A stretch of 64,000 nucleotides of DNA from Streptomyces sp. NBC_00557 (GTDB lineage Bacteria; Actinomycetota; Actinomycetes; Streptomycetales; Streptomycetaceae): contig NZ_CP107796.1 in the NCBI RefSeq assembly GCF_036345995.1, positions 6,262,001 through 6,326,000 of the forward strand. Reading direction: 5' to 3'. Positions 17,657 through 25,896 of the stretch are shown piece by piece. How positions within the stretch are numbered: position 1 is the stretch's first letter; each line of letters opens with the position of its first letter. Made by a program: the position numbers and the translations under genes. A model generated the notes under the pieces. The model was not told the origin of the DNA, did no database searches, and saw only the letters and a list, made by a program, of their open reading frames with translations.

Positions 17657-18379
17657 GTGCGGATCATCGTCACCAACTGCAACACCACGCGGGAGATGAC
17701 CGAGGAGATCGTCCGCGGCGCCCGGGCCGCCGCGGGCCCCGGCACCACGGTGACCGGCCTGACCCCCGCCTGGGGCCCGGCGTCCGCCGAGGGCTGGCTG
17801 GACAGCTATCTCTCCGCGGCCGCCGTCCTGGACACCCTGCGGACGTACGACGGGCACGCGTACGACGCCGTCGTCCTGGCCGGGTTCGGCGAGCACGGCC
17901 GGGAGGGCGTACGGGAGTTGACGGACGTCCCGGTCGTGGACATCACGGAGGCCGCCGCCCACCTCGCCTGCCTCCTCGGCCGCCGCTACGGCGTCGTCAC
18001 CACCCTCGACCGCTCCTGCGGCCAGATCGAGGACAGCCTGGAGACCGCCGGTGTGGCCCGGAACTGCGCCGCCGTCGTCGGTACCGGCCTCGGCGTCCTC
18101 GACCTCTCCGCCGATCCCGGCCGCACCGAGACGGCGTTCCTCACGGCGGCCGAGCGGGCCCGGGACATGGGCGCAGAGGTCCTCGTCCTGGGCTGCGCCG
18201 GGATGACGGGACTGCAGCGGACGGTGGGGGAGAAGCTCGGGCTGCCCGTGGTCGACGGCGTGGCGGCGGCGGTCAAGCTCGCCGAGTCCCTGGTCGCCCT
18301 GGGCCTGACCACCAGCCGCGCGGGCAGCTACCGGCCGCCGCTGCCCAAGGAGAGGAGATGGGGCCACCCGGCACGCTGA
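17657..18379 (+). CDS. Asp/Glu/hydantoin racemase family protein
   Basis: 240 aa. The N-terminal RIIVTNCNTTREMTEEI and the C-terminal LVLGCAGMTGL (second catalytic cysteine) place it in the PF01177 hydantoin/allantoin racemase group. In related enzymes, as I recall, the first catalytic cysteine lies in an ACFxDxGL motif; here the equivalent reads LAGFGEHGREG, without cysteine. GTG 17657 lies 5 bp after the transporter stop and uses GGAGG inside the transporter's last codons. Together with the transporter and GntR regulator it suggests uptake and processing of a hydantoin or allantoin-like compound, though other substrates are possible. Confidence 0.85.
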   Translation: MRIIVTNCNTTREMTEEIVRGARAAAGPGTTVTGLTPAWGPASAEGWLDSYLSAAAVLDTLRTYDGHAYDAVVLAGFGEHGREGVRELTDVPVVDITEAAAHLACLLGRRYGVVTTLDRSCGQIEDSLETAGVARNCAAVVGTGLGVLDLSADPGRTETAFLTAAERARDMGAEVLVLGCAGMTGLQRTVGEKLGLPVVDGVAAAVKLAESLVALGLTTSRAGSYRPPLPKERRWGHPAR

Positions 18380-18464
18380 GCCGGCCCGCCGTGGCTCTCG
18401 TCCGCCTGGGCCGGCAAGTCCGGCGGTGGCGGGGGCGTGCGTCCCGCTCTGCCCCGCTCGGGGC

Positions 18465-18590
18465 GGCGCGCACGGTTGCTGCGCCCCTCACGGGCACCGG
18501 AGGTCGCCGGGGCGCGCTTGCTGCGGCCCTCATGAGCCCCGGAGGTCGCCGGCGCGCACGGTTGCTGCGCCCCTCACGGGCACCGAGGTT
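18465..18590. repeat. 42-44-bp tandem repeat, three copies
   Basis: Copies at 18465-18508, 18509-18550 and 18551-18590 share CGCGC, TTGCTGCG, CCCTCA and a GAGGT-containing end. The array fills much of the 220-bp gap between the convergent racemase and GNAT genes, ending 9 bp from the GNAT stop. Confidence 0.85.
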
Positions 18591-18599
18591 ACTCGGGGG

Positions 18600-19073
18600 T
18601 CACGCCTGCGGTGTCCCTCGCGGGCGCCAGACGTACCGCACGTCCGGCTCCCGCTCCTCGTTGCCGCTGCCGTCCGTGAACTCGACGGCGGTGAAACCAT
18701 GGCGCTCGTAGAACCGGTGGGCGGGCTTGTTGACCTGGAAGGTCCACAGGGTCAGCCCGCCCGGACAGCGCTCCTTGGCCAGCGCGACGAACCGGTCGCC
18801 GATGCCGCGCCCCCGCCACTCGGGGTCCAGATAGAGCTGCGACAGCAACTCGCCGTCCAGCACCATCAGCCCGACGACCGTTCCGTCACCGGCCTGCGCC
18901 ACCCACGTCTCGCGCAATGGCACGACGACGTCCCGGATGTACGCCCGCACCTCGTCGTCGGTATGCGGCCGGACGACGGTGGGCAGGGCGGCACGAAAGG
19001 ACCGCAGATACACGTCGGCGGCGGCCGCCGCGTCCGCCGCCACGGCCCGGCGCAGCAGGATGTCACCCGGCAT
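18600..19073 (-). CDS. GNAT family N-acetyltransferase
   Basis: 157 aa. It begins MPGDILLRRAVAADA and contains VGLMVLDGELLSQLYLDPEWRGRGIGDRFVALAKE, the acetyl-CoA-binding motif A with the (R/Q)xxGxG/A signature, and VNKPAHRFYERHGFTAVEF of motif B. It transfers an acetyl group from acetyl-CoA to an unknown amine. ATG 19073 has GGAGGGGGA upstream, and its first 11 bases overlap the end of the RidA gene, indicating translational coupling. Confidence 0.88.
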   Translation of the reverse strand: MPGDILLRRAVAADAAAAADVYLRSFRAALPTVVRPHTDDEVRAYIRDVVVPLRETWVAQAGDGTVVGLMVLDGELLSQLYLDPEWRGRGIGDRFVALAKERCPGGLTLWTFQVNKPAHRFYERHGFTAVEFTDGSGNEEREPDVRYVWRPRGTPQA

Positions 19074-19488
19074 GAGCGTCCCCCTCCCGCTCCGGTACCA
19101 CCGCGGTGGCCGTGATCTCCACCAGTTGCCCGGTGTACCCGAGGCAGGCGACGCCGAGCAGCGTGGACGAGTGCGGCCCCGCACTCAGCCCGGAGGCCTC
19201 CACGACCTCCCACACCGCGGACAGCACCGCGGGCTCGCTGCTCACGACGTACACCTCCGTAGCCACCACATGGGCCAAGTCGCTTCCGACGGCGCCCAGT
19301 TGCTCCTGAAGGTTGGCGATCACCCGCTCCGCCTGCCGCACCGGATCGCCCGGCCCGACGATCTCCCCCTTCTCGTCCAGCGGCACGGCCCCGGCGAGAA
19401 AGGCCAGCTTCGTCCCGGCCTCGACGACCGAGGCGTGGGAGTACGCGGGTGGCGGGAAGAGAGCCGGAACGGTGACGCGCTGGATCAT
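19063..19488 (-). CDS. RidA/YjgF family protein
   Basis: 141 aa. Members hydrolyse reactive enamine/imine intermediates of PLP enzymes; many family members have other roles. Visible features are YSHASVVEAGTKLAFLAGAVPLD, AERVIANLQEQLGAVGSDLAHVV and SSTLLGVACLGYTGQLVEITATAV. The arginine of the canonical R-x-x-x-x-V active-site motif is not evident near the C-terminus, so imine deaminase activity is not assured. ATG 19488 gives the family-typical start. The gene runs into the GNAT gene with an 11-nt overlap. Confidence 0.85.
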   Translation of the reverse strand: MIQRVTVPALFPPPAYSHASVVEAGTKLAFLAGAVPLDEKGEIVGPGDPVRQAERVIANLQEQLGAVGSDLAHVVATEVYVVSSEPAVLSAVWEVVEASGLSAGPHSSTLLGVACLGYTGQLVEITATAVVPEREGDAHAG

Positions 19489-19577
19489 GAGGACTGTCCC
19501 CCGGAGACGGCAGTGAGCAACCCCCCGATGATCGCTCCCCTCCAGCCCGCCCGCATCCGAATTCCCGGGCACACCGT

Positions 19578-19655
19578 CCGACTTCTCAGGCACCGCCCGA
19601 CTTCTCAGGCGCCCCGACGTGTCAGGACCCCGGCTTCTCAGGCACCCCCGACGAC
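19578..19655. repeat. Degenerate 16-19-bp tandem repeat, four copies
   Basis: Units starting at 19578, 19597, 19614 and 19630 share CCG(A/G)C(T/G)T(C/G)TCAGG, with a fragment at 19648. They lie in the gap between the divergent RidA and nucleotidyltransferase genes. Confidence 0.8.
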
Positions 19656-19748
19656 GGAACACCTGCCGCACGCCAGTGACAACGGCCCTGGCCGGCGAAG
19701 CGGAGGCGCGAGAAAACGGGTGGCGGTACGACCGCGCCGAGCGCTCCC

Positions 19749-20600
19749 ATGAGACCCATGACCGACGACACCGACTTCCTCCGGAACGTCACCGACCGCC
19801 TGGCCGCTCTTCCCACGGTCAGGGCGGTGGCTCTCGGCGGTTCCCGCGCCCGGGGCACCCACCGCCCCGACAGCGACTGGGACCTGGCGATCTACTACCG
19901 GGGCCCCTTCGACCCGGACGACCTGCGCGCCGTCGGCTGGGAGGGCGAGGTGTCCGAGGTCGGCGGCTGGGGCGGCGGGGTCTTCAACGGCGGGGCATGG
20001 CTGACGATCGACGGGCGCCGGGTCGACGTCCACTACCGGGACCTGGACGTGGTCGAGCACGAACTGGCGGAGGCGGAGGCAGGACGCTTCCGGGTGGAGC
20101 CGCTGCTCTTCCATCTCGCCGGAATTCCCAGCTATCTGGTCGTGGCCGAACTCGCCGTCAACCAGGTGCTCAGCGGCACCGTGCCCCGCCCGGCCGGCTA
20201 TCCGGCCCGGCTGCGCGCCACCGCCGCCGAGCGCTGGCACGGCACCGCCCGCGCCACCCTGCACTACGCCCGGCACAACCACGCCCCGCAGGGCCGCATC
20301 ACCGAGACCGCCGGCTGCGTCGCCACGGCCGCTGCCCAAGCCGCCCACGGAGTGCTCGCGGCCCGCGGCGCGTGGGTGACGAACGAGAAGCGCCTGCTGG
20401 AACGGGCCGGACTGCGGGAGATCGACGACGTGATGGCCGCCCTGCGCGGCGAACCCGATGCGCTGGTCCATGCCGTCGCCGAAGCCGAGCGGATCCTCGG
20501 CACGTCGCGTTCCCAGCGGATCGCCGAGCCCAGTGCACAGGACGGTCACACAGACGGCCGGCAACAGGACGGAGAACGACAGCCGCAAAGACGGTCATAA
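19749..20600 (+). CDS. Nucleotidyltransferase-domain protein
   Basis: 283 aa. Residues ~20-50 carry the polymerase-beta-type nucleotidyltransferase core: VRAVALGGSRARGTHRPDSD with the DWDLAIYY metal-binding aspartates, and RRVDVHYRDLDVVEHEL supplying the third carboxylate. The C-terminal half is helical, as in DUF4037 or kanamycin-nucleotidyltransferase relatives, and ends in a basic Gln/Arg tail. Substrates could be an aminoglycoside, a protein or a tRNA; none can be inferred from context. ATG 19749 and ATG 19758 are both possible starts. Confidence 0.82.
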   Translation: MRPMTDDTDFLRNVTDRLAALPTVRAVALGGSRARGTHRPDSDWDLAIYYRGPFDPDDLRAVGWEGEVSEVGGWGGGVFNGGAWLTIDGRRVDVHYRDLDVVEHELAEAEAGRFRVEPLLFHLAGIPSYLVVAELAVNQVLSGTVPRPAGYPARLRATAAERWHGTARATLHYARHNHAPQGRITETAGCVATAAAQAAHGVLAARGAWVTNEKRLLERAGLREIDDVMAALRGEPDALVHAVAEAERILGTSRSQRIAEPSAQDGHTDGRQQDGERQPQRRS

Positions 20601-20796
20601 AGGCGATTGCGGATCAAGGCGGAAAGAATCGCCGCGTTGCGTTCATTGAGAAAACGGCCCGTGCCCCACCTTTCACACGCGCGAAACGTGTGGGCCCCGT
20701 TCCTCGCCCCGTCGCCCCCTACCGTGGAAGCACCGCCCACCCGGCCGCCGTCGTCCGAAGGCTAGGCACACCCCGCCCGCGTACGACAGGAGGCCC

Positions 20797-22836
20797 GTGT
20801 CCCGGTTCGCCCCACCCCTCTGGCTCGCCCACGCCCTGCGCGCACAGCGCGGTCCCGTGCCCTGGAACGCGGTGATCCGGGGTGTGCTCGGCTGCGGGCC
20901 GCTGCTGCTCGCCGGTGTGCTCGCCGGGCGGACGCCCCTCGGCGTGCTCGCCGCCATCGGCGCGATGCTCGCCGGGATCAACGACCGGCCGGGCAGCCGA
21001 CGCGCCTCCGTGCGGCGGCTCGGGGTGCCCGCGCTCGCCGGCGCCCTCGGGCTGCTCGCGGGGACGTACGCCGGGCAGGGGCTGGCCGCCGTACCGCTCA
21101 CCCTCGTGCTCACCGCGCTCGGCCTGGTCGCCGGCGGCATCAGCGCGGTCGGGCCCGTCGCCTCCGCCGCCGGCACACACCTGCTCGTCGGCACCGCGAT
21201 CGGCGCCGGGATGCCGGCGGCGGAGAGCGGCCGGCAGCAGGCCCTCGCCTTCCTCGCCGGAGCCGGCTGGCTGCTTCTGCTGCGGCTCGCCCTGCCCACG
21301 CCCGGCTCGCTCGCCGGGGACTTCCGGTTCGACGGGGAGCGGGAGGCGGTCGCCGGGGTGTACGACGCCATCGCCGCGCTGGTCGAGGCCGTGGGCGGGG
21401 CGCAGGCCACCGCGCGACGGGCCGCGCTCACCGCCGCCCTCGACCATGCCCAGGACGCCCTCGCCGGGCCCCGGCTGCGCCGGTACGCCAGTTCCGCCGC
21501 CGAGCGCCGGCTGCACGCCCGGTACGCGGCCGCGCTGCCCCTCGCCGAGGCCGCCACCGCCCTGTTCTGGGTGGGCGAGCCGGTCCCGGCGCGGGCCGCG
21601 GAAGGCCCCCGGCGCCTCGCCGCCGCCGTCCGCGCCGACACCGCCGCCGGCCCCCTCCCCGCCCCACCCGTCCCGCACACCCCCCGCCCCGGCCGTCGCC
21701 TGCGCCGGACCGGGAGGCCTCCCCACCACGCCGCGGGCCACCCACAGCAGCCTGAGGGCCGTCCTTCTGACGAGGGCCTGGACCACCACGTGAGCCGCCC
21801 TCACCCCGCGAGCCCCCACCCCGCCGGCACCTCCCTCGCCCCTGCCCTCCGCGCCCTCGACGACGCCCTGCTGTGTGCCGCCGAGGCCTTCGACCGGGGG
21901 GACGGCGCCCAACGGCGGCTGCTCACCCGGCGCCTGGGTCTCCGGGGCGCGCTGCGCGCCGTGTTCGGCAGTGGTGGGCGCGAGTACGGGATGCGGGTCG
22001 CCCTCTGCTTCGGGGCCAGCGCCGCCATCGCCCAGGCGCTGCACCACACCCGCTGGTACGGCCAGCACCAGCACTGGTACTGGATGCCCGCCACCGCCGT
22101 CTTCCTCGTCAAGCCCGACCTCGGTCCGCTCGCCTCCCGGGTACTGTGCCGGGCCGCCGGGACCGTGCTGGGAGCCCTGGTGTTCGCCGGGCTCGCCGCG
22201 CTGCTGCCCCGGCCGGCGGGGCTGATCGTGCTGGTCGCGGTGTGCGGGGCGCTCGTCCCGGTCGCCACCCGGCACTTCGCCGCGCTGACGGCCGTCGTCA
22301 CCGTCCTCGTCCTCGCCCTGGTCATGGCAGGCGGCGAGCCGCAGGCCTCCGTCAGCCGGATCGGGGAGACCCTGATGGCCTGCGTGCTCGTACTGGTCGT
22401 CGGGCATCTGCCGATGCCGGGGCAGCGCGGCGGCGGGGTACGTGCCCGGCTCGCCACGGCCGGGGACGCCGCGCACGCCTATCTCGCACACGTCCTCGGT
22501 GAATCCGGCGGGTCCGGGGAGTCCGGCGGGTCCGGTGACCGCGCCGAGCGATGGGCGCTGCGCCGCGAGGCCTACCGCACGCTCGCCGAGGCCCGTACCG
22601 CCATCGCGCTCGCCGCCGCCGAACTGCCCGCACTCGCCCGGCACACCGCGGGCGCGGACGCCGTCGCGGACGCCCTGGAGCGACTTGTCGACACGACCAC
22701 CGCCTGCGCCGTACACCTCGACGACACCGGCCGTCTCACGTCCCGGCACGTCGAGCAACTCCGTGAGGCGCTGGCCGAGTTGGGGCTCCAGGGAGTCGAG
22801 GTGCCACCGCACGGCCGTACGGCGGCCCTCGTCTGA
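20797..22836 (+). CDS. FUSC family membrane protein
   Basis: 679 aa. Two membrane blocks, at residues ~25-170 and ~395-540, each have five or six hydrophobic helices; they flank a cytoplasmic helical region rich in Ala/Arg/Glu. The second block begins YGMRVALCFGASAAIAQALH and contains HQHWYWMPATAVFLVKPDLG, the FUSC (fusaric-acid-resistance/aromatic-acid exporter-like) signature. It probably exports an aromatic or amphipathic compound. GTG 20797 is preceded by AGGAGG. No partner fusion or outer-membrane components are expected in this Gram-positive. Confidence 0.88.
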   Translation: MSRFAPPLWLAHALRAQRGPVPWNAVIRGVLGCGPLLLAGVLAGRTPLGVLAAIGAMLAGINDRPGSRRASVRRLGVPALAGALGLLAGTYAGQGLAAVPLTLVLTALGLVAGGISAVGPVASAAGTHLLVGTAIGAGMPAAESGRQQALAFLAGAGWLLLLRLALPTPGSLAGDFRFDGEREAVAGVYDAIAALVEAVGGAQATARRAALTAALDHAQDALAGPRLRRYASSAAERRLHARYAAALPLAEAATALFWVGEPVPARAAEGPRRLAAAVRADTAAGPLPAPPVPHTPRPGRRLRRTGRPPHHAAGHPQQPEGRPSDEGLDHHVSRPHPASPHPAGTSLAPALRALDDALLCAAEAFDRGDGAQRRLLTRRLGLRGALRAVFGSGGREYGMRVALCFGASAAIAQALHHTRWYGQHQHWYWMPATAVFLVKPDLGPLASRVLCRAAGTVLGALVFAGLAALLPRPAGLIVLVAVCGALVPVATRHFAALTAVVTVLVLALVMAGGEPQASVSRIGETLMACVLVLVVGHLPMPGQRGGGVRARLATAGDAAHAYLAHVLGESGGSGESGGSGDRAERWALRREAYRTLAEARTAIALAAAELPALARHTAGADAVADALERLVDTTTACAVHLDDTGRLTSRHVEQLREALAELGLQGVEVPPHGRTAALV

Positions 22837-23009
22837 CGCTTCGGCCGGCCTCCTCGTCGCCGCGGGCCCCCGGACGTCCGTACGGCCGGGACGCCGTCGC
22901 CGAAAAGTCCGCTGCCGTAGGGAGCCGAAGAAAATCTTCGCGTCCGGCGATGAGTTCCGCTGCCCGCGACGGTCAGCACCTCGAACCGACCGCCGGACAG
23001 GAGGGCCCC

Positions 23010-23681
23010 ATGTCGCTTCCGGAGATCGTCTCTCGTGAGCAGTGGCGCGCTGCGCGCGAGGAGTTGCTGCGCAAGGAAGAGGCGGTCAGACGGGCGCGCG
23101 AGGTGCTCGGCGCGGAGCGGCGGCGGCTGCCCATGGTCGAGGTGGACCCGGAGTACGTCTTCGAGGGCGGCGACGGCAAGGCCACCCTCCTGGACCTCTT
23201 CGAGGGCCGGACCCAACTCGTCGTGCAGCACTTCGTGTTCGCCCCGGAGCGGGAGACCGGCTGCCCGTGCTGCTCGGCCCTCCTGGACCAGGTCGGCCAC
23301 CTCGCCCATCTGCGCGCCCGGAACACCTCCTTCGCGGCCGTCTCCCGGGCGCCGTTCACCAGGATCCTGCCCTTCAAGGCACGCATGGGCTGGACGGTGC
23401 CCTGGTACTCCTCCTCCCACAGCGACTTCAACCTCGACCTCGAGGCCACCGTGGTGACGGACCAGGGCCTGGCCGACCGTCCGGGCATCAGCTGCTTCCT
23501 GCGCGAACACGACCGGGTCTTCCATACCTATTCGGTGTACGGCGACGCGGACGACGGCTCGGGCGGACCGGGCGGCCTGGACGGACTCGGCACCCTCGCG
23601 GGTCTGCTCGACCTCACCCCACTCGGCCGCAACCCGTCCGGAAGCGACCGGCTGCGCCTGCACGACGAGTACGACCACTGA
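23010..23681 (+). CDS. DUF899 family thioredoxin-fold protein
   Basis: 223 aa. It begins MSLPEIVSREQWRAAREEL. The central FAPERETGCPCCSALLDQVGHL carries a CPCC cysteine cluster, and AFTRILPFKARMGWTVPWYSS with SDFNLD are diagnostic of DUF899 (AhpC/TSA-like fold). Its role is presumed redox-related but unproven. ATG 23010 is chosen because ACAGGAGG lies seven bases upstream and the family starts there. Confidence 0.88.
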   Translation: MSLPEIVSREQWRAAREELLRKEEAVRRAREVLGAERRRLPMVEVDPEYVFEGGDGKATLLDLFEGRTQLVVQHFVFAPERETGCPCCSALLDQVGHLAHLRARNTSFAAVSRAPFTRILPFKARMGWTVPWYSSSHSDFNLDLEATVVTDQGLADRPGISCFLREHDRVFHTYSVYGDADDGSGGPGGLDGLGTLAGLLDLTPLGRNPSGSDRLRLHDEYDH

Positions 23682-23833
23682 CACCGAGCGTGCGCGTCGT
23701 GCCACAAAGTGATCAGACCCTCACGGTCCGCCCCGAACGGGTGTAGGTAATGTCTCAGTCCCGTCACTGGGCGAGCCGTTTCCCTTCTCCAGAGCGTTAA
23801 CTCCTACGAGTACGACGCTTCTGGAGGTGCGAG

Positions 23834-24010
23834 ATGGTGAACGGGCGAACGGTGCTCGAACGCTTTCCCGCCGGTGGTCCGCGGGGATCCTGGCCCGCGG
23901 AGGAGTTCGCGCAGGCGCGGCGTCAGGAAGGCCTGCCCGCCGAGGTCGTCATGGACCTCGCGACGGACGCGTTCCTCGTCATCGTGCGGGGTACCGAGTC
24001 CGCCGAGTGA
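23834..24010 (+). CDS. 58-aa conserved small protein
   Basis: Short gene with ATG 23834 and an excellent ribosome binding site, GGAGG at 23823-23827. The protein starts MVNGRTVLERFPAGGPRG and continues with PAEEFAQARRQEGLPAEVV, DLATDAFLVIVR and an acidic end. It is mixed alpha/beta, acidic and has no cysteines. I do not recognise a named family, although similar small proteins occur beside regulators in Streptomyces. It lies next to a leftward cluster of WhiJ-like regulator genes, convergent with the unknown gene at 24139. Confidence 0.75.
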   Translation: MVNGRTVLERFPAGGPRGSWPAEEFAQARRQEGLPAEVVMDLATDAFLVIVRGTESAE

Positions 24011-24138
24011 GCGGACCGGCGCGGTCGGCCGCGCGGTGGCCTGTTCCGCCTGCAGGACGCACCGGTGGGAGTGCGCGGAAGTGAGGGGCGCACGGCCGGC
24101 CCCGGCCAAGCCGTGACGTAGGGGCGGCGCGGCCGATG

Positions 24139-24684
24139 TCAACCCTGGGACGCCGCGCGAGACCAGTCCGGGGCCGTCCCGGTCACCCGGCACAGGGCCA
24201 GGTAGAGCGGGATCGGCGGGGTGTACGGGACCGTGCCCTCCGGGCGGTGGATGAGCCGGGCGGCGCCGGTGACCAGGGCGCCGGGGGCGTAGTGGGCCGG
24301 GGACGGCCAGGGCAGGGCATAGTCGGAGTCCGAGGGGACGATCCACCACCAGCGGGCGCCGTCGGCGTACACACAGCCCAGCCGGGGCAGCCGAGGCACG
24401 ACGAGCGGGCCGAGCCGGTCCGGCACCGCGACGGCGTCACAGCCGAGCGGCGCGGTCATGCCTTCCGGCACCGTGAGCCTTTGGGGCGCGTCCGGGGCCG
24501 ACCTGCGCCGCTGCAGCCGCACCAGGGTGTCCAGCCCGAGGGACCGCTCGGAGGCCTGCCCGACGACACCGGCACCGGGTCGACCCGGGTCGAGGATCCT
24601 GCCGGTGACGTCCTGCCGGCGGGAGCCGCTGTCGGAGTCATGGCCTCGGGGGTCGTAGCCGCGACGGCCATGGCCGCCGGTCAC
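24139..24684 (-). CDS. Conserved protein of unknown function, coupled to HATPase gene
   Basis: 181 aa. GTG 24684 overlaps the TGA of the upstream ATPase gene by four bases (GTGA), implying translational coupling. The N-terminal ~45 residues are Gly/Arg/Asp-rich and likely disordered. The rest is ordered, with VPEGMTAPLGCDAVAVPD, CVYADGARWWWIVPSDSDY and YTPPIPLYLALCRVTG. I know no named domain. The aromatic cluster YADGARWWWIVPSDSD resembles DNA- or ligand-contact motifs in other Streptomyces regulator accessories, but that is only an impression. Confidence 0.72.
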   Translation of the reverse strand: MTGGHGRRGYDPRGHDSDSGSRRQDVTGRILDPGRPGAGVVGQASERSLGLDTLVRLQRRRSAPDAPQRLTVPEGMTAPLGCDAVAVPDRLGPLVVPRLPRLGCVYADGARWWWIVPSDSDYALPWPSPAHYAPGALVTGAARLIHRPEGTVPYTPPIPLYLALCRVTGTAPDWSRAASQG

Positions 24685-25634
24685 GGACGCTCCCCGGCGC
24701 GCTGCTGCTCGTGGCGGTGATCGCCGGTCTGAACCCCACCGCGATGCTGGTCGGGGATCCGGTATTGCTCCGGCCAGTGCTCTCGGGCCCCATGCTGGTC
24801 GGGGATCCGGTGCTGCTCCGGCCGGTGCTCTCCGGCCCCATGCTGGTCGGTGACCCTGCGTTCCCCTGTGCGGTGCCGGTCGGCGCCTTGGTGCGGAGGC
24901 TGGTGCGGCGGGCGGTCCAGGAGCCGGTGCGGATGGGGCTCCGGTGTTCCACGGCGGGGCTTGTGCTCGGGATGGCGAGGGCTGAGGAGCCCGGCGGCGT
25001 CCTGCCGGCCCTCCGGAGAGTCGTCCTCGTCGGAGTCGTCCGGGCGGTCCGGCTTGGGGCGGGCGCCCCAGCCCAGGTCGTCCCGCGGAGCGGCGGTGTC
25101 GTCGGCCGTGTCCGTCCGGCGTGCCAGCTCGGCCCAGACCAGCAGCCCGGGGCCGTGTTCCTGGGCGCCCCAGGACAGACACAGAGCGTCGACGAGAAGC
25201 AGTCCCCTCCCGTGCTCCTCCTCAGGGCGCTGCGGGGAGGAGTGGGGTTCGCCCGGGGCGCAGCCCTCGTCATGTACGGCTATGCGCACGGTGTCGGCCC
25301 GGTCGTGCAGCTCGCACACCACACGGCTGCTCGCGGTGTGCACGATCGCGTTCGTGACCAGCTCGGACAGGACCAGGGCCGCGCTGTCGCAGGTGTCCGC
25401 GCACACCGACCAGCCGGTCAGCCAGGCGTGCGCGAGGCGTCTGGCCTGGGCGACGGAACCCGGATGCGCGGCCAGCTCGAAGCGGAACCGGCGCTCGGCA
25501 GCGCCCCCGCCGGAGGCTGCTCCCTGCCCCGCTCTCGAACCGGCTCCCGCGGGGATACCGCCACCGGCGCCACGACCGGACCGGTCTGCGGCGGCGTCTG
25601 TTCCTAAGGGCGCGGACGGAATCACGGTTGCCAC
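24681..25634 (-). CDS. ATP-binding anti-sigma-like (HATPase_c) regulatory protein
   Basis: About 317 aa. Residues ~50-190 form an RsbW-type GHKL ATPase domain: LSELVTNAIVHTASSRVV (N box), VHDEGCAPGEP (G1) and EEEHGRGLLLVDALCLSWGA (G2). Such proteins sit beside WhiJ-like XRE regulators in Streptomyces and are thought to act as kinases or anti-sigma-like partners. The C-terminal ~130 residues are hydrophilic and include 16-residue tandem repeats encoded by a 48-bp minisatellite. The start is uncertain: GTG 25634 or GTG 25625, after GGGGAG. An upstream TTG (25661) lies inside an inverted repeat and is less likely. It is divergent from the XRE gene. Confidence 0.82.
   Translation of the reverse strand: MATVIPSAPLGTDAAADRSGRGAGGGIPAGAGSRAGQGAASGGGAAERRFRFELAAHPGSVAQARRLAHAWLTGWSVCADTCDSAALVLSELVTNAIVHTASSRVVCELHDRADTVRIAVHDEGCAPGEPHSSPQRPEEEHGRGLLLVDALCLSWGAQEHGPGLLVWAELARRTDTADDTAAPRDDLGWGARPKPDRPDDSDEDDSPEGRQDAAGLLSPRHPEHKPRRGTPEPHPHRLLDRPPHQPPHQGADRHRTGERRVTDQHGAGEHRPEQHRIPDQHGAREHWPEQYRIPDQHRGGVQTGDHRHEQQRAGERP
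24744..24855. repeat. In-frame 48-bp coding minisatellite, 2.3 copies
   Basis: Copies begin at 24744, 24792 and 24840 with exact 48-bp spacing; the third is partial. On the coding (minus) strand each encodes a 16-residue unit of the form RIPDQHGAxEHxPEQ within the HATPase protein tail. Confidence 0.92.
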
Positions 25635-25650
25635 TATCTCCCCGTCGTGA

Positions 25651-25686
25651 ACACTTGGCAAGTGTCACTCTGAAAATTGCAGAGTG
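25651..25686. promoter_or_regulatory. Two adjacent inverted repeats between divergent HATPase and XRE genes
   Basis: ACACTTG-G-CAAGTGT (25651-25665) is a perfect 7-1-7 palindrome. It is followed directly by CACTCTG (25666-25672), a 7-nt AT-rich spacer and its exact complement CAGAGTG (25680-25686). They are candidate operators for the neighbouring WhiJ-like regulator. Confidence 0.7.
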
Positions 25687-25896
25687 CTGTATGACTCGGT
25701 CAGGGGCCGTGGCACACTGCTCGCAACAGCACGTCGCGCGGCGCCAATTGGGAGCACCGGAGACCGTCCAGGTCTTCGAATGCATCTTCGAATGGCGCCG
25801 CAGGCCTGTCAGGGAACGTCTGCCGGGAACCGTCGGGCATCGGGCAGAGACAGAAGCAGATGGAGAGACACAGAGGCAGCCGGTGGAGGTGAGAGC

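Noticed and set aside
24711..25607. Plus-strand frame with the repeated peptide MLVGDPVLLRPVLSGP
   Set aside because: It is the antisense translation of the 48-bp coding minisatellite; the minus strand carries a clear HATPase domain.
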